DNA of 64,000 nt, from assembly GCA_904419075.1 (NCBI GenBank), contig CAJFQM010000002.1, positions 62,001 through 126,000 on the forward strand, read 5' to 3'. Under the pieces are notes generated by a model. That model was not told where the DNA came from and did no database searches. It saw only the letters and a program-made list of their open reading frames with translations. The first letter of the stretch is position 1; the number at the start of each line of letters is the position of its first letter. The position numbers and the translations under genes were made by a program. This DNA comes from an uncultured Clostridia bacterium. GTDB taxonomy: Bacteria > Bacillota > Clostridia > Christensenellales > Borkfalkiaceae. Shown in pieces: positions 45,381 to 54,693 of the stretch.

Positions 45381-46340
45381 ATGGCAAAATATGTATTAAA
45401 AAGAATTTTTTTAATGCTGTTTACGCTGTTCGTTATCATGACGATTTGTTTTGTTCTAATCAGAATCTTGCCCAGAGAAGTGCCACAGGACAAAGCTCAG
45501 CAGGAAATTATAGAAGCGCGCTGGGAAGCCTTGGGTTATAATAAGCCTTTGCTTGTTCAATACGCTATTTACCTGAAAGGCATTTTTACAAAGTGGGATT
45601 TCGGTACGAGCTGGTACGTTTCTTTGATGAAACCCGCTTGGACTGTCCTTGTAGAAAGGTTACTTCCGACGATTCTCGTCAATTTGTATGCCTTGATTTT
45701 TTCCGTTCCCGTCGGAATAGGTTTGGGCGTCCTTGCTGCCGTCAAGAAAAATAAATGGCAGGACCATGTCATCAGCACGTTGGTCATGCTTTTCGTTTCC
45801 GTTCCCAGCTATGTGTATGCCTTTTTAGTTCAATATTTCCTTTGTTTCAAGGCGGGCCTTTTCCCGATTACCGTTCACGCCTTAGCGGATGCGGGTAATT
45901 CTTGGTTTTCCTGGGAAATGTTCCGCAGCATGATTCCCGCTGTCTTGGCTTTGTCTTTTGCGGAAATCGCGGGACTTTGCCGCTTTACCCGTGCGGAGTT
46001 GACCGAGACGCTCACTTCCGATTACATGCTCCTCGCTAGAACCAAAGGATTAACGAGGGCTCAGGCTACGACGCGGCATGCCCTGAAAAATGCTATGGTT
46101 CCCGTCTTGCCTATGATTATCGCCAGTTTTGTTAGTATTTTAGGCGGTTCAATGATTATCGAACAGATTTTTTCCGTCGGTGGGGTGGGACAGTTGTATG
46201 TACGTTCGATTAATTTGAGAGATTATGATGTATTCATGGTCAATACGGTTTTTTATACTTTTATCGGGCTCTTAGCCGGCATTGTGGTCGATATCAGTTA
46301 CGGATTCATCGATCCGAGAATCAGAATGGGAGAAAGATAA
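45381..46340 (+). CDS. oppB: oligopeptide ABC transporter permease OppB
   Basis: 319 residues from MAKYVLKRIFLMLFTLFVIMT; AAGGAG lies 6 bases before this ATG, whereas the upstream TTG frame is unsupported. Six membrane helices (first at 9-30). The permease loop that contacts the ATPase reads ARTKGLTRAQATTRHALKNAMVPVLP (EAA-like motif). Normal length, in contrast with the other subunits of this operon. It is followed after one base by oppC. Confidence 0.95.
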   Translation: MAKYVLKRIFLMLFTLFVIMTICFVLIRILPREVPQDKAQQEIIEARWEALGYNKPLLVQYAIYLKGIFTKWDFGTSWYVSLMKPAWTVLVERLLPTILVNLYALIFSVPVGIGLGVLAAVKKNKWQDHVISTLVMLFVSVPSYVYAFLVQYFLCFKAGLFPITVHALADAGNSWFSWEMFRSMIPAVLALSFAEIAGLCRFTRAELTETLTSDYMLLARTKGLTRAQATTRHALKNAMVPVLPMIIASFVSILGGSMIIEQIFSVGGVGQLYVRSINLRDYDVFMVNTVFYTFIGLLAGIVVDISYGFIDPRIRMGER

Positions 46341-46341
46341 T

Positions 46342-47886
46342 ATGGCCGTAAATAATATTCCTAAAGAAAAATTCGAATTCGCGGCCGCAGGGGAAAAAAT
46401 CTTCGATAAAAAGCCGGAGACAAAACCCATCGGCTATTTCAAAGATGCTTGGCTGCGTTTCAGAAAAAACAAAGCTTCCGTTGTCGCTGCGGTTATTATT
46501 ATTCTCATCATTCTTTATGCCATTTTTGTACCTGTATTTATCGGGCGTGATGCTACGATGATGGACAATATCTATAAGCAGAAAGGCCCGAGACTTACGT
46601 TATTCTATGACCTTGGGGTCAACGGCGGCGTTTCCAAAAGTGTAAACGAAAGCATGATTGTCGAAAATCTCGCCATCGGGTTAGGCGCTGAAAACTATGA
46701 TGGTTCAAAAAATGCTTTGAACGAAGGGCGGGACAGTTATTATCAACCTGTTTTGAAAATAAAAGGAGAAAGGACTTCGGCCGGCAGAAGCATTTATGAC
46801 GTAAAGATAGATGCCTATCTTGAAGTGGGCTTTCGGGAGATAGATATTTCCCAGCAGGAATATGCCAAAATTACGGATTGGGAACAAAAAACAGGACTTC
46901 ATGTACTGTACCCTTTGATCGATAACAATGAATACTGGATTGATATCTCCGATGCAAATTTGTGGTACAAGACGAACCGACAGGGAAAACCCATCAAAGT
47001 TTCGGATTCGGGAAAAGAAACCGTTATTCCATACAGTGAAGATATGGTTTTAGAGGATAATTATCTCAGAGACAGCGAAGGTAATTTGGTCTATTATCGC
47101 TATACGGGCGGCGGCGATGCAGAGACTGCTCAATATCAGGTCAGGATTCTGTATTATAATTATTATCGTTATCTCTATGGCACTGAACCGAATTATATCT
47201 TCGGGACGGACAGCCAAGGTTACGATATGGCTCTGAGACTGGCTAACGGTATAAAACTCAGTTTACTTGTTTCTGTTTTTGTCTCGTTAATAAATCTTGT
47301 TCTCGGTACTATTTACGGCGCCATCGAAGGTTACTACGGCGGTGCGGTTGACCTCGTCATGGAACGTGTTTCAGATATTTTAAGCGGAGTACCTTTTATT
47401 GTAGTCGCTACTCTCTTTCAAATACACCTCGCAACAAAAGTGGGCGCTATTCCAAGTCTGCTATTTGCTTTTGTTACCACGGGCTGGATAGGAACGGCAC
47501 AGAGAGTCCGAACTCAGTTCTATCGTTTCAAAAATCAGGAATATGTTATGGCTGCCAAAACGTTGGGTGCGCGGGACAGACGGCTGATTTGGAAACATAT
47601 CTTTCCCAATTCTTTGGGAACCATTATCACTTCTTCCGTCCTCGTGATTCCCAGCACGATTTTGAGCGAAAGTATTTTAAGTTTCCTCGGTATCGTTAAT
47701 TTGGGCGGTTCTAAGATGACGAGTCTCGGAACACTCCTTTCAGATGCCAGCGATCTGTGGCAAGGGGCTCCGCACCTCATGTTCTTCCCCGCCGCCGTCA
47801 TTTCGCTCCTTATGATTTGCTTCAATCTGTTCGGAAACGGGCTTCGCGACGCCTTCAACCCTTCGCTTCGCGGCGTGGAGGACTGA
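46342..47886 (+). CDS. oppC: oligopeptide ABC transporter permease OppC, with large extracytoplasmic insertion
   Basis: 514 residues against about 300-350 for the family. The N-terminal cytoplasmic part and helix 1 (about 46-66) are typical. Residues about 70-285 form a polar extracytoplasmic region, whereas OppC normally has only some 50 residues before the conserved FGTDSQGYDMALRLANGIKLSL, which starts near 286. The C-terminal permease part is normal (AAKTLGARDRRLIWKHIFPNSLGTI as the ATPase-contact loop). The insertion faces OppA and may shape docking or substrate transfer (inference). Confidence 0.92.
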   Translation: MAVNNIPKEKFEFAAAGEKIFDKKPETKPIGYFKDAWLRFRKNKASVVAAVIIILIILYAIFVPVFIGRDATMMDNIYKQKGPRLTLFYDLGVNGGVSKSVNESMIVENLAIGLGAENYDGSKNALNEGRDSYYQPVLKIKGERTSAGRSIYDVKIDAYLEVGFREIDISQQEYAKITDWEQKTGLHVLYPLIDNNEYWIDISDANLWYKTNRQGKPIKVSDSGKETVIPYSEDMVLEDNYLRDSEGNLVYYRYTGGGDAETAQYQVRILYYNYYRYLYGTEPNYIFGTDSQGYDMALRLANGIKLSLLVSVFVSLINLVLGTIYGAIEGYYGGAVDLVMERVSDILSGVPFIVVATLFQIHLATKVGAIPSLLFAFVTTGWIGTAQRVRTQFYRFKNQEYVMAAKTLGARDRRLIWKHIFPNSLGTIITSSVLVIPSTILSESILSFLGIVNLGGSKMTSLGTLLSDASDLWQGAPHLMFFPAAVISLLMICFNLFGNGLRDAFNPSLRGVED

Positions 47887-47890
47887 GACT

Positions 47891-50116
47891 ATGGAAAAAA
47901 TTCTCGACGTTAAAAGACTAAAAATAGATTTCAGAACAATTAACGGCAGAGTCAAAGCCGTACGAGACATTTCTTTCGATCTTTGCAGAGGAGAAACGTT
48001 GGCGCTTGTCGGAGAATCGGGGTCCGGAAAATCTGTTACCAGCCGCGCCATTATGGGGATTCTTGCGGGAAACGCTATTGTTGAGAGCGGCGAAATTCTC
48101 TATGACGGGAAAGATTTATTGTCTATTTCCGAAGAAGAAATGCACAAGATTCGCGGCGATAAAATTGCGATGATTTTCCAGGATCCTCTTTCGAGTTTAA
48201 ATCCTATCGTCAAAATCGGAAAACAAATTACCGAAGCAATGCTTTTGAAAAATAAAGCCAATCGCCGAGCCGGCCGGAAAGAATTCAATAGCATGCTTTC
48301 GACGCTTAGAAAAAATATCGAGACCGCCGTGGCGGACGAAAGCGCTAACGAGAAAATTAAAGCGATGACCGAGACGTTCGACAAATTCAACATTGAGGCG
48401 ATCACTCTCGAAAATCGCTATAACGTCGCGCGGACGGCCGCAGAAGAGCTGAGTGCCGAAATAGAGGATTTCCTCTTCCGTGTAGAAAAGAAGCAAAAGC
48501 TGGACGCACGGTTGATCCTCGGCAGCATGATCAAAAAACTGAAAGTCGTAAAAGATCCCTTTCTTACGGCAAAATACGATTCTTTGCTCGAAGAACACGC
48601 TTCTATTCTCGCGCGGGAGAGAGAGTCGATGCACGCAAAAGGAGATTTTTTCAAGTCTCTGGCAAATAAAATTAAGGGGACTAAGGCAGAAATAGAGGTT
48701 CCCGAATCGGTCGTCGATGCCCTTCAAACCTTAAAGCAGACGTTGGAAAAACTTCTTGCCGAGACCCGACCCAATTTCTTCCGCATCGGATTTTATATGT
48801 ATAAAAATCCGGAGGCGGATCTCGGACTTTCGGAAAAGAATATAGAAGAAATCAATGAGGAAACCCTAAAATATCTCGATGAAAATTTCATGAGGGAATT
48901 TATCGGATTTGAGGTAAAAGGGGTACAGCATTCGTTTGAAGAATCTTTGGAAGCAAAGAAAAAGGTAGTGGCGAGCGCGGAAGAATTAAAGCAATTCTTT
49001 CTCGCGGGAAACTTTGAAAAAGCGGCTGTCGATCAGGCTTGTAAGTCGTTTTCTTCAACGGTAGAGGAGTCGATAGACAGCCTCTCCGTAATTAAAGACA
49101 GCAATGCCTATACCTTCCGTCAAAGTCTCAAACATGCGATAGATCGCTATTTCTATTATAAAAAGAATAATCCGAAGGAAGAGGCAAGATTTGAAAAACA
49201 GACGAAAAAGCGCGAAGCGCTGATTGCCAAAGGGAAAAAGGTCGATTGGAAGGTCGTGCCGAAGGTTGTTGTCGATCTTAACGAGCAGGTTTCGAATATT
49301 CTTTCCATTATTGACCGTCTGACCCAGAAATACGTTTCGGATATAGAAGCCGCTTCGTCTGTGGATTATCAGGCGCTTGCCGTCGAACTGATCGATTTCC
49401 TCAAAGAAAAGGCTTCTCAGGTTGTCTACCGCGTCACAAAGCGCATCGCGCGCGAAAAGGCGATCAAACTCATGGAGGAGGTTGGGATTCCCGAACCGAG
49501 AATCCGCTATAACCAATATCCCTTTGAGTTTTCGGGCGGTATGCGTCAGCGTATCGTCATTGCGATCGCTTTGGCCGCCAATCCCGATATTCTTATTTGC
49601 GACGAGCCGACGACGGCGCTCGACGTTACGATTCAATCGCAGATTTTGGAACTCATCAACGAATTGAAAAAAGAGAGACAGTTGTCTGTCATTTTCATCA
49701 CGCACGATTTGGGCGTCGTGGCAAACATGGCGGATAAAATCGCCGTCATGTATGCGGGCAAAATTGTCGAATACGGCACCGCTGACGACATTTTCTACGA
49801 TTCGAGGCACCCTTATACATGGGCTCTCCTGTCGTCTATGCCCGACCTCGATACCGATGAAAAACTCGACGCGATTCCCGGAACCCCTCCGAATATGATT
49901 TACCCGCCCGTCGGAGACGCTTTTGCGGAGCGCAATAAGTATGCTCTCAAAATCGATTTCGAAATGGAACCGCCGAAGTTCCAGGTTTCGCCCACGCATT
50001 GGGCTGCTACCTGGCTGCTGCATCCCGATGCTCCCAAAGTGCCCGTTCCGAAGGCCATTACCGACCGCATTCAGCGAATGAAAAAATTAGGAGGTGCCGA
50101 GCATGGAAAACAATAA
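47891..50116 (+). CDS. oppD: oligopeptide ABC transporter ATPase OppD with a helical insertion of about 395 residues
   Basis: 741 residues against about 330. Walker A GESGSGKS is at 41-48 and the Q-loop FQDPLSSLNP at 96-105. From about 122 to 520 an Ala/Glu/Lys-rich, mostly helical region without known motifs is inserted in the helical subdomain. The ABC fold resumes with AREKAIKLMEEVGIPEPRIRYNQYP, the signature SGGMRQR (548-554), Walker B ILICDEP (567-573), the H-loop FITHD, and the C-terminal oligopeptide-transporter tail with its PGTPPNM motif. The C-terminal Cys cluster of many OppD proteins is not evident. All ATPase residues are intact, so it should be active. It overlaps oppF by 14 bases. 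Confidence 0.92.
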   Translation: MEKILDVKRLKIDFRTINGRVKAVRDISFDLCRGETLALVGESGSGKSVTSRAIMGILAGNAIVESGEILYDGKDLLSISEEEMHKIRGDKIAMIFQDPLSSLNPIVKIGKQITEAMLLKNKANRRAGRKEFNSMLSTLRKNIETAVADESANEKIKAMTETFDKFNIEAITLENRYNVARTAAEELSAEIEDFLFRVEKKQKLDARLILGSMIKKLKVVKDPFLTAKYDSLLEEHASILARERESMHAKGDFFKSLANKIKGTKAEIEVPESVVDALQTLKQTLEKLLAETRPNFFRIGFYMYKNPEADLGLSEKNIEEINEETLKYLDENFMREFIGFEVKGVQHSFEESLEAKKKVVASAEELKQFFLAGNFEKAAVDQACKSFSSTVEESIDSLSVIKDSNAYTFRQSLKHAIDRYFYYKKNNPKEEARFEKQTKKREALIAKGKKVDWKVVPKVVVDLNEQVSNILSIIDRLTQKYVSDIEAASSVDYQALAVELIDFLKEKASQVVYRVTKRIAREKAIKLMEEVGIPEPRIRYNQYPFEFSGGMRQRIVIAIALAANPDILICDEPTTALDVTIQSQILELINELKKERQLSVIFITHDLGVVANMADKIAVMYAGKIVEYGTADDIFYDSRHPYTWALLSSMPDLDTDEKLDAIPGTPPNMIYPPVGDAFAERNKYALKIDFEMEPPKFQVSPTHWAATWLLHPDAPKVPVPKAITDRIQRMKKLGGAEHGKQ

Positions 50117-51365
50117 CGAAGTTTTGCTTAAAGTTGAACATCTCTGCCAGTACTTCAAAATGGGCAAAAAAGAGCTGAAAGCGGTGGACGACGTCAGCTT
50201 TGAGATCAAAAAAGGAGAAGTGTTCGGCCTCGTGGGAGAATCCGGCTGCGGAAAAACTACGACGGGACGTTCCATTATCCGCCTTTACAATATCACTTCG
50301 GGAAATATCTATTTCAAGGGAACGAGAATCGGCGCGGGGATCCGCTCCTATAAAGACGCGATTGCCAAAGCGAAACGAGAGACCCGTACAGAAATAAAAT
50401 TGCTTCGCGCGGAAAGTGCCGCCGATGCCTCCAAGACCGAGGAGAACGAAAAGAAGATCGCTGAAAAACAGGCTGCGCTCGATAAAATAATCGCGGATAA
50501 CCTTCGGGAAATCCGGCAGGCGAAAATCGACCACAATACTTCCGATAAGCAGTACGCTGAATTACAGGTAAAAAAAGTCGACGAGGAATTTGCCCCCAAA
50601 CTGGAAGCGGCAAAAAATGACGCGGAAAAACTCGCGGCCGTGAAAAAAGAGTATAAAAAGGCAAGGCATATCGCAAAACATACCAAGCTGATTACACAGA
50701 TACAAATGATTTTCCAAGACCCCATCGCATCGCTCAATCCGCGAATGACCGTTCGGGAAATCATCTCGGAAGGCTTGGTCATCAACGGGATCAAAGATAA
50801 AAAGTATATCGACGAGAAGGTATATGAAATTCTCGAACTCGTAGGCTTGGTCCGCGAACATGCCGGTCGGTATCCCCACGAATTCTCCGGCGGACAGCGT
50901 CAGCGTATCGGTATCGCTCGTTCCGTCATCATGCGTCCCGAAATGATCATTGCCGACGAGCCTATCTCTGCTTTGGATGTCTCCATTCAGGCACAGGTAA
51001 TTAATTTGCTCAATGAGTTGAGAGAAAAACTCGGACTGACGATTTTGTTTATCGCGCACGATCTTTCCGTCGTCAAATATTTCTCCGATCGTATCGGGGT
51101 TATGTATTTCGGAAAAATGGTGGAGCTTGCATCGTCCGATGAATTATTTGCGCATCCTCTCCACCCTTACACCCGATCGCTGTTGTCGGCGATTCCGCTG
51201 CCCGATCCGCATTACGAAAAACAACGTGTGAGAATTACCTATAATCCTCTCGCGGAGCATGATTATTCCGTAAATAAACCTTCTATGCGCGAGGTCGCGC
51301 CCGGACATTTCGTATATTGCAACGACGAGGAAGAAGAGAAGTATAAAAAACAGCTGCAACTTTGA
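50103..51365 (+). CDS. oppF: oligopeptide ABC transporter ATPase OppF with an insertion of about 95 residues
   Basis: 420 residues against about 320. Start at 50103, 8 bases after AGGAGG; the GTG at 50094 overlaps that site. Walker A GESGCGKT is at 45-52. Residues about 80-195 hold a charged, coiled-coil-like stretch (KAKRETRTEIKLLRAE to KKEYKKARHIAKH) before the Q-loop FQDPIASLNPRMTV (204-217). That is a different insertion point from the one in OppD. Signature FSGGQRQRIGIAR, Walker B MIIADEP and H-loop IAHD are intact, and the family tail HPYTRSLLSAIP is present. Confidence 0.92.
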   Translation: MENNNEVLLKVEHLCQYFKMGKKELKAVDDVSFEIKKGEVFGLVGESGCGKTTTGRSIIRLYNITSGNIYFKGTRIGAGIRSYKDAIAKAKRETRTEIKLLRAESAADASKTEENEKKIAEKQAALDKIIADNLREIRQAKIDHNTSDKQYAELQVKKVDEEFAPKLEAAKNDAEKLAAVKKEYKKARHIAKHTKLITQIQMIFQDPIASLNPRMTVREIISEGLVINGIKDKKYIDEKVYEILELVGLVREHAGRYPHEFSGGQRQRIGIARSVIMRPEMIIADEPISALDVSIQAQVINLLNELREKLGLTILFIAHDLSVVKYFSDRIGVMYFGKMVELASSDELFAHPLHPYTRSLLSAIPLPDPHYEKQRVRITYNPLAEHDYSVNKPSMREVAPGHFVYCNDEEEEKYKKQLQL

Positions 51366-51375
51366 GGAAAAGACC

Positions 51376-51795
51376 TTGAATAAAAACGTAAGAAATGCGA
51401 TAATCAAATACCTGGTCGTCGGCGTCATCGGAGGACTGATGACGCTGGGCGTCTTGGGAATTGAAGGCTACTTTTCCATGACGGAGCAATCGGAAAAATA
51501 CAGAAGTCTCTGTGACGCTTTTACCGTTCCCGGAATGATTTTTATGCTGTTGACGGGCTTGCTGTTTGCCAGCGGAGGCGGAGCCTTCGACGGTATCGGA
51601 TTTGCGCTCGGAAGATTTGTCCGCATGCTGATTCCCTTCGTCAAAAAGACCGACGAGTCTTACGCCGAATATAGAGAACGCAAACATGCTAAGGGAAAAC
51701 TTCACGGGTATTCCTGTCTTTTGTTTGTCGGAGTGATTTTTTGCGCCGTCGCGATCGTTTTTCTCGTTTTGTTTTACAGAGTTTATGTGCCATAA
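51376..51795 (+). CDS. DUF3899 membrane protein
   Basis: 139 residues with three hydrophobic segments (about 11-30, 50-68, 113-135). The central motif GGAFDGIGFALGRFVR and the cytoplasmic SYAEYRERKHAK match DUF3899, a family of unknown function in Bacillota. The start is a TTG with GAGGA 7 bases before it. It begins 10 bases after oppF and ends at the operon terminator, so it is probably co-expressed with the transporter. Confidence 0.75.
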   Translation: MNKNVRNAIIKYLVVGVIGGLMTLGVLGIEGYFSMTEQSEKYRSLCDAFTVPGMIFMLLTGLLFASGGGAFDGIGFALGRFVRMLIPFVKKTDESYAEYRERKHAKGKLHGYSCLLFVGVIFCAVAIVFLVLFYRVYVP

Positions 51796-51801
51796 ATTGT
51801 T

Positions 51802-51828
51802 TCTCCCGCCGTGTGCGGGAGATTTTTC
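51802..51828 (+). terminator. terminator of the opp operon
   Basis: TCTCCCGC / GCGGGAGA, CGTGT loop, followed by TTTTTC. Confidence 0.88.
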
Positions 51829-52127
51829 ATATCTTAGGCGGTCAATATTAAAAATGAACGTAAGAAAAAGGCACGAGCCGAAACAAAGTATGAAAATTTG
51901 ACGGAAAACAAATACGATATGATATGGGAAATAAACGGAAAGGAAAGCTGACACAACGAAAAAACGATATAGGAAAAGGTGGAAGAGCCTTTACGGAAAA
52001 GGGATAAAGGATACAGCAGTTTGGAAAATCGGATACATACATAAAAGGCAAAAGAGAGAGCGATAGGCGCAAAAAAAGTGAAAACCGATTATTTTCGGGG
52101 AAAAGTTAATTTCTTATATTTGTCTAT
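51829..52127. other. A-rich intergenic region
   Basis: About 300 bases, purine-biased on the plus strand (tracts such as GGAAAGGAAAG and AAAAGGG). No supported ORF, no clear hairpin. Confidence 0.4.
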
Positions 52128-52156
52128 TGACAAATTTTCGCAAATGTAGTAATATT
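52128..52156 (+). promoter_or_regulatory. promoter of the CNNM/CorC gene
   Basis: TTGACA, 17 bases, TAATAT, 47 bases before the start codon. The leader contains a short AGGGA / TCCCT hairpin but no Mg2+ riboswitch I recognise. Confidence 0.65.
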
Positions 52157-52202
52157 ATAAATACAGGGATAATTTTCCCTCAAAATTTTATACGGAGGAT
52201 TT

Positions 52203-53483
52203 ATGGACATCGTCCCTCTATCTATTGTAATCGTCATACTCGTTTTATTGTCAGGGTTCTTTTCGGGAACGGAGACGGCTTTTTCCTGCGCCAATAAGCT
52301 GCGCCTGAAAAATATGGTGATGCTCGGTAAAAAGCATGCAAAAGCTGTCTATACTTTTGCCGAGGAAAAATACGATAAATTGGTTACGGCGATTCTCATC
52401 GGCAATAACATCGTCAACCTTACCGCTTCCGCGATCGGCACGGTGGTGTTCGGAAAGTTGCTCATCGATTCGTCGCTCGACTCTACGGCCGTTTCGACGG
52501 TTGTCATGACCGTGGCCGTTCTCATTTTCGGGGAAATTACGCCGAAATATCTCGCGAGCATCTATCCCGAAAAATTCTGCTTTTTCTTCTATCCGTTGAT
52601 GCAGCTTTTTTATTGGATTTTGACGCCCGTAAGTCTTATTTTCGGCGGCTATAAGAAACTCCTTTCGAAAATTTTCAGGCTGAAATCGGACGATACGGTG
52701 ACGGACGCGGAATTGATTTCCCTCGTCAAAGAGGCGGAAGAGGACGGTACTTTGAAAGAGGATGAGTCCGAATTGGTGCGCTCTGCACTGGAATTCGACG
52801 ATTTGAAGGTCGAGGATATTCTCGTTCCCCGCGTAGACGTGGTAGCGGTCAAATATGACAGCCCCATGGACGAGATTATGCGTACTTTTCGCGAAAATAC
52901 TTATTCCCGTCTGCCCGTTTACAAAGATAAAATCGATAATATCGTGGGGCTCATTCATGAGAGGGATTTCTATAACGCTTATCTGAACGGGGAAAAAGAT
53001 ATTGCTTCCGCTATACAAAATATTGTCTTTACTTCCGAATATACGCATATTTCCACTTTGTTGAAACAACTTCAAAAACAAAAGATTCATATGGCCGCGG
53101 TTTCCGACGAATACGGCGGACTGGTCGGAATCGTCACGCTCGAAGATATTCTTGAAGAACTGGTTGGGGAAATCTGGGACGAACACGACGAAGAAGAAAT
53201 TTTGTACGGGAAAATTGCAGAGGACGAATATTGGGTGGACGGAAAATGCGATCTCGAAGAATTTTTTGATCTCTATGACCTTGAAACGGATGAGGACGAT
53301 TTTGAATCGAATACCGTGGGCGGTTGGGTAACCGAGAAATACGGCGGAATTCCGCCCGTCGGGGAAATCCTGCGCTTCAAATTCCTCGAAATCAAGGTGG
53401 TAAAAGCAACGAAGCAGAAGGTCCTGAAAATTCGGTCCAAAAAAGTAGAAGCGGAAGAAGAGGTTCAAGAGGCTGATGAGTGA
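52203..53483 (+). CDS. CNNM/CorC family transporter (hemolysin-family protein)
   Basis: 426 residues. The N-terminal DUF21/CNNM membrane domain (about 1-175) has the signature SGFFSGTETAFSCANKLRLK and GNNIVNLTASA. Two CBS domains follow (about 205-325, VPRVDVVAVKYDSPMDEIM and MAAVSDEYGGLVGIVTLEDILEELVG), then the CorC_HlyC domain (about 335-415). Such proteins export Mg2+ or Co2+ or affect divalent-cation balance; the older name hemolysin C is misleading. GGAGGA precedes the ATG. Probably monocistronic. Confidence 0.93.
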   Translation: MDIVPLSIVIVILVLLSGFFSGTETAFSCANKLRLKNMVMLGKKHAKAVYTFAEEKYDKLVTAILIGNNIVNLTASAIGTVVFGKLLIDSSLDSTAVSTVVMTVAVLIFGEITPKYLASIYPEKFCFFFYPLMQLFYWILTPVSLIFGGYKKLLSKIFRLKSDDTVTDAELISLVKEAEEDGTLKEDESELVRSALEFDDLKVEDILVPRVDVVAVKYDSPMDEIMRTFRENTYSRLPVYKDKIDNIVGLIHERDFYNAYLNGEKDIASAIQNIVFTSEYTHISTLLKQLQKQKIHMAAVSDEYGGLVGIVTLEDILEELVGEIWDEHDEEEILYGKIAEDEYWVDGKCDLEEFFDLYDLETDEDDFESNTVGGWVTEKYGGIPPVGEILRFKFLEIKVVKATKQKVLKIRSKKVEAEEEVQEADE

Positions 53484-53564
53484 ACCCGAAGCAAATAGAG
53501 CAAAAATTGTATCGGATTTTGCAGACGTTCGATAAAAATACATATATCTTTCCGGTTTTTGATA

Positions 53565-53573
53565 TGCTATAAT
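53565..53573 (+). promoter_or_regulatory. extended -10 promoter before galE
   Basis: TGC-TATAAT without a good -35. The leader downstream can form alternative hairpins (GGAAATGC-AAA-GCATTT versus CGGAAAT with ATTTCCG). Confidence 0.5.
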
Positions 53574-53672
53574 AGAAGCGAAAATACGGAAATGCAAAGC
53601 ATTTACAAGTATTTCCGCGCCCTGTTGCACAATATGATAGAAGCGAATTTTTCGGAGGTAATATAAACATCT

Positions 53673-54686
53673 ATGGAAACAATTTTGGTTACCGGCGGAA
53701 GCGGGTTTATCGGCTCCCATACCGTATTGGAACTTCTCAACAAGGGTTACGGCGTCATCGTTATGGACAATCTTTGCAATTCCAGCGAAGAGAGTCTTCG
53801 CCGTGTGGAAAAGCTCACCGGCAAAAAGGTGAAATTCTACGAGACGGATATTCGCGATCGGGAGGGGACGGAAAAGATTTTCAAGGAAAATAAAATTGAC
53901 GCCGTCATTCATTTCGCTGGACTTAAAGCCGTGGGAGAGAGCTGTAAAATTCCGCTCAAATATTACGAAAATAATATCGGCGGAACGGTGACCCTTCTCG
54001 AAGTCATGGAAAAATACAACGTCAAAAAAATAATTTTTTCTTCTTCCGCGACTGTTTACGGTACGCCCGAACGGCTGCCGCTCGACGAAAATTGCCGCCT
54101 TTCCACCACGAATCCTTACGGCAGCACCAAATTGATGCTGGAAGGAATCATGCAGGACGTCTATAAGGCGGACAACGGCTGGAATGTTATTCTTCTCCGC
54201 TATTTCAATCCCGTCGGCGCACACGAAAGCGGACTCATCGGCGAGGATCCGAAAGGTATTCCCAATAATCTCATGCCGTACGTCGCTCAGGTGGCCAGCG
54301 GGAAACTTTCCTGCATCCAAGTATACGGAAACGATTACGATACTCCCGACGGAACGGGCGTGCGCGATTACATTCACGTCGTGGATTTGGCGCTCGGACA
54401 TATTGCCGCTATCGAATATTGCCGCGAACCCGGAGTCCATATTTATAACCTCGGAACCGGCCACGGATACAGCGTTCTCGATATGATTCATGCCTTTGAA
54501 AAGGCCTGCGGAAAAACTCTGCCCTATAAGATTTGCCCCCGCCGCCCCGGAGATATTGCCGCTTGCTACGCCTGCCCCGATAAAGCCGAGAAAGAATTGC
54601 ACTGGAAAGCAAAATACGGCATCGAAGAAATGTGTGCCTCTCAATGGAAGTGGCAGAGCATGAATCCCAACGGTTACGAAAAATAA
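53673..54686 (+). CDS. galE: UDP-glucose 4-epimerase
   Basis: 337 residues, normal length. Extended SDR fold with GGSGFIGSH (G8, G11, G14) for [11 protein letters not shown], and the catalytic Y149-x3-K153 in NPYGSTK. It interconverts UDP-glucose and UDP-galactose, providing donors for surface glycans such as those of the GT8 enzyme at 31.9 kb, or allowing galactose use. FGGAGG-type site TTCGGAGG lies 14 bases before the ATG. Followed after 7 bases by a YgjP-like protease gene. Confidence 0.96.
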   Translation: METILVTGGSGFIGSHTVLELLNKGYGVIVMDNLCNSSEESLRRVEKLTGKKVKFYETDIRDREGTEKIFKENKIDAVIHFAGLKAVGESCKIPLKYYENNIGGTVTLLEVMEKYNVKKIIFSSSATVYGTPERLPLDENCRLSTTNPYGSTKLMLEGIMQDVYKADNGWNVILLRYFNPVGAHESGLIGEDPKGIPNNLMPYVAQVASGKLSCIQVYGNDYDTPDGTGVRDYIHVVDLALGHIAAIEYCREPGVHIYNLGTGHGYSVLDMIHAFEKACGKTLPYKICPRRPGDIAACYACPDKAEKELHWKAKYGIEEMCASQWKWQSMNPNGYEK

Positions 54687-54693
54687 AAGCCCT

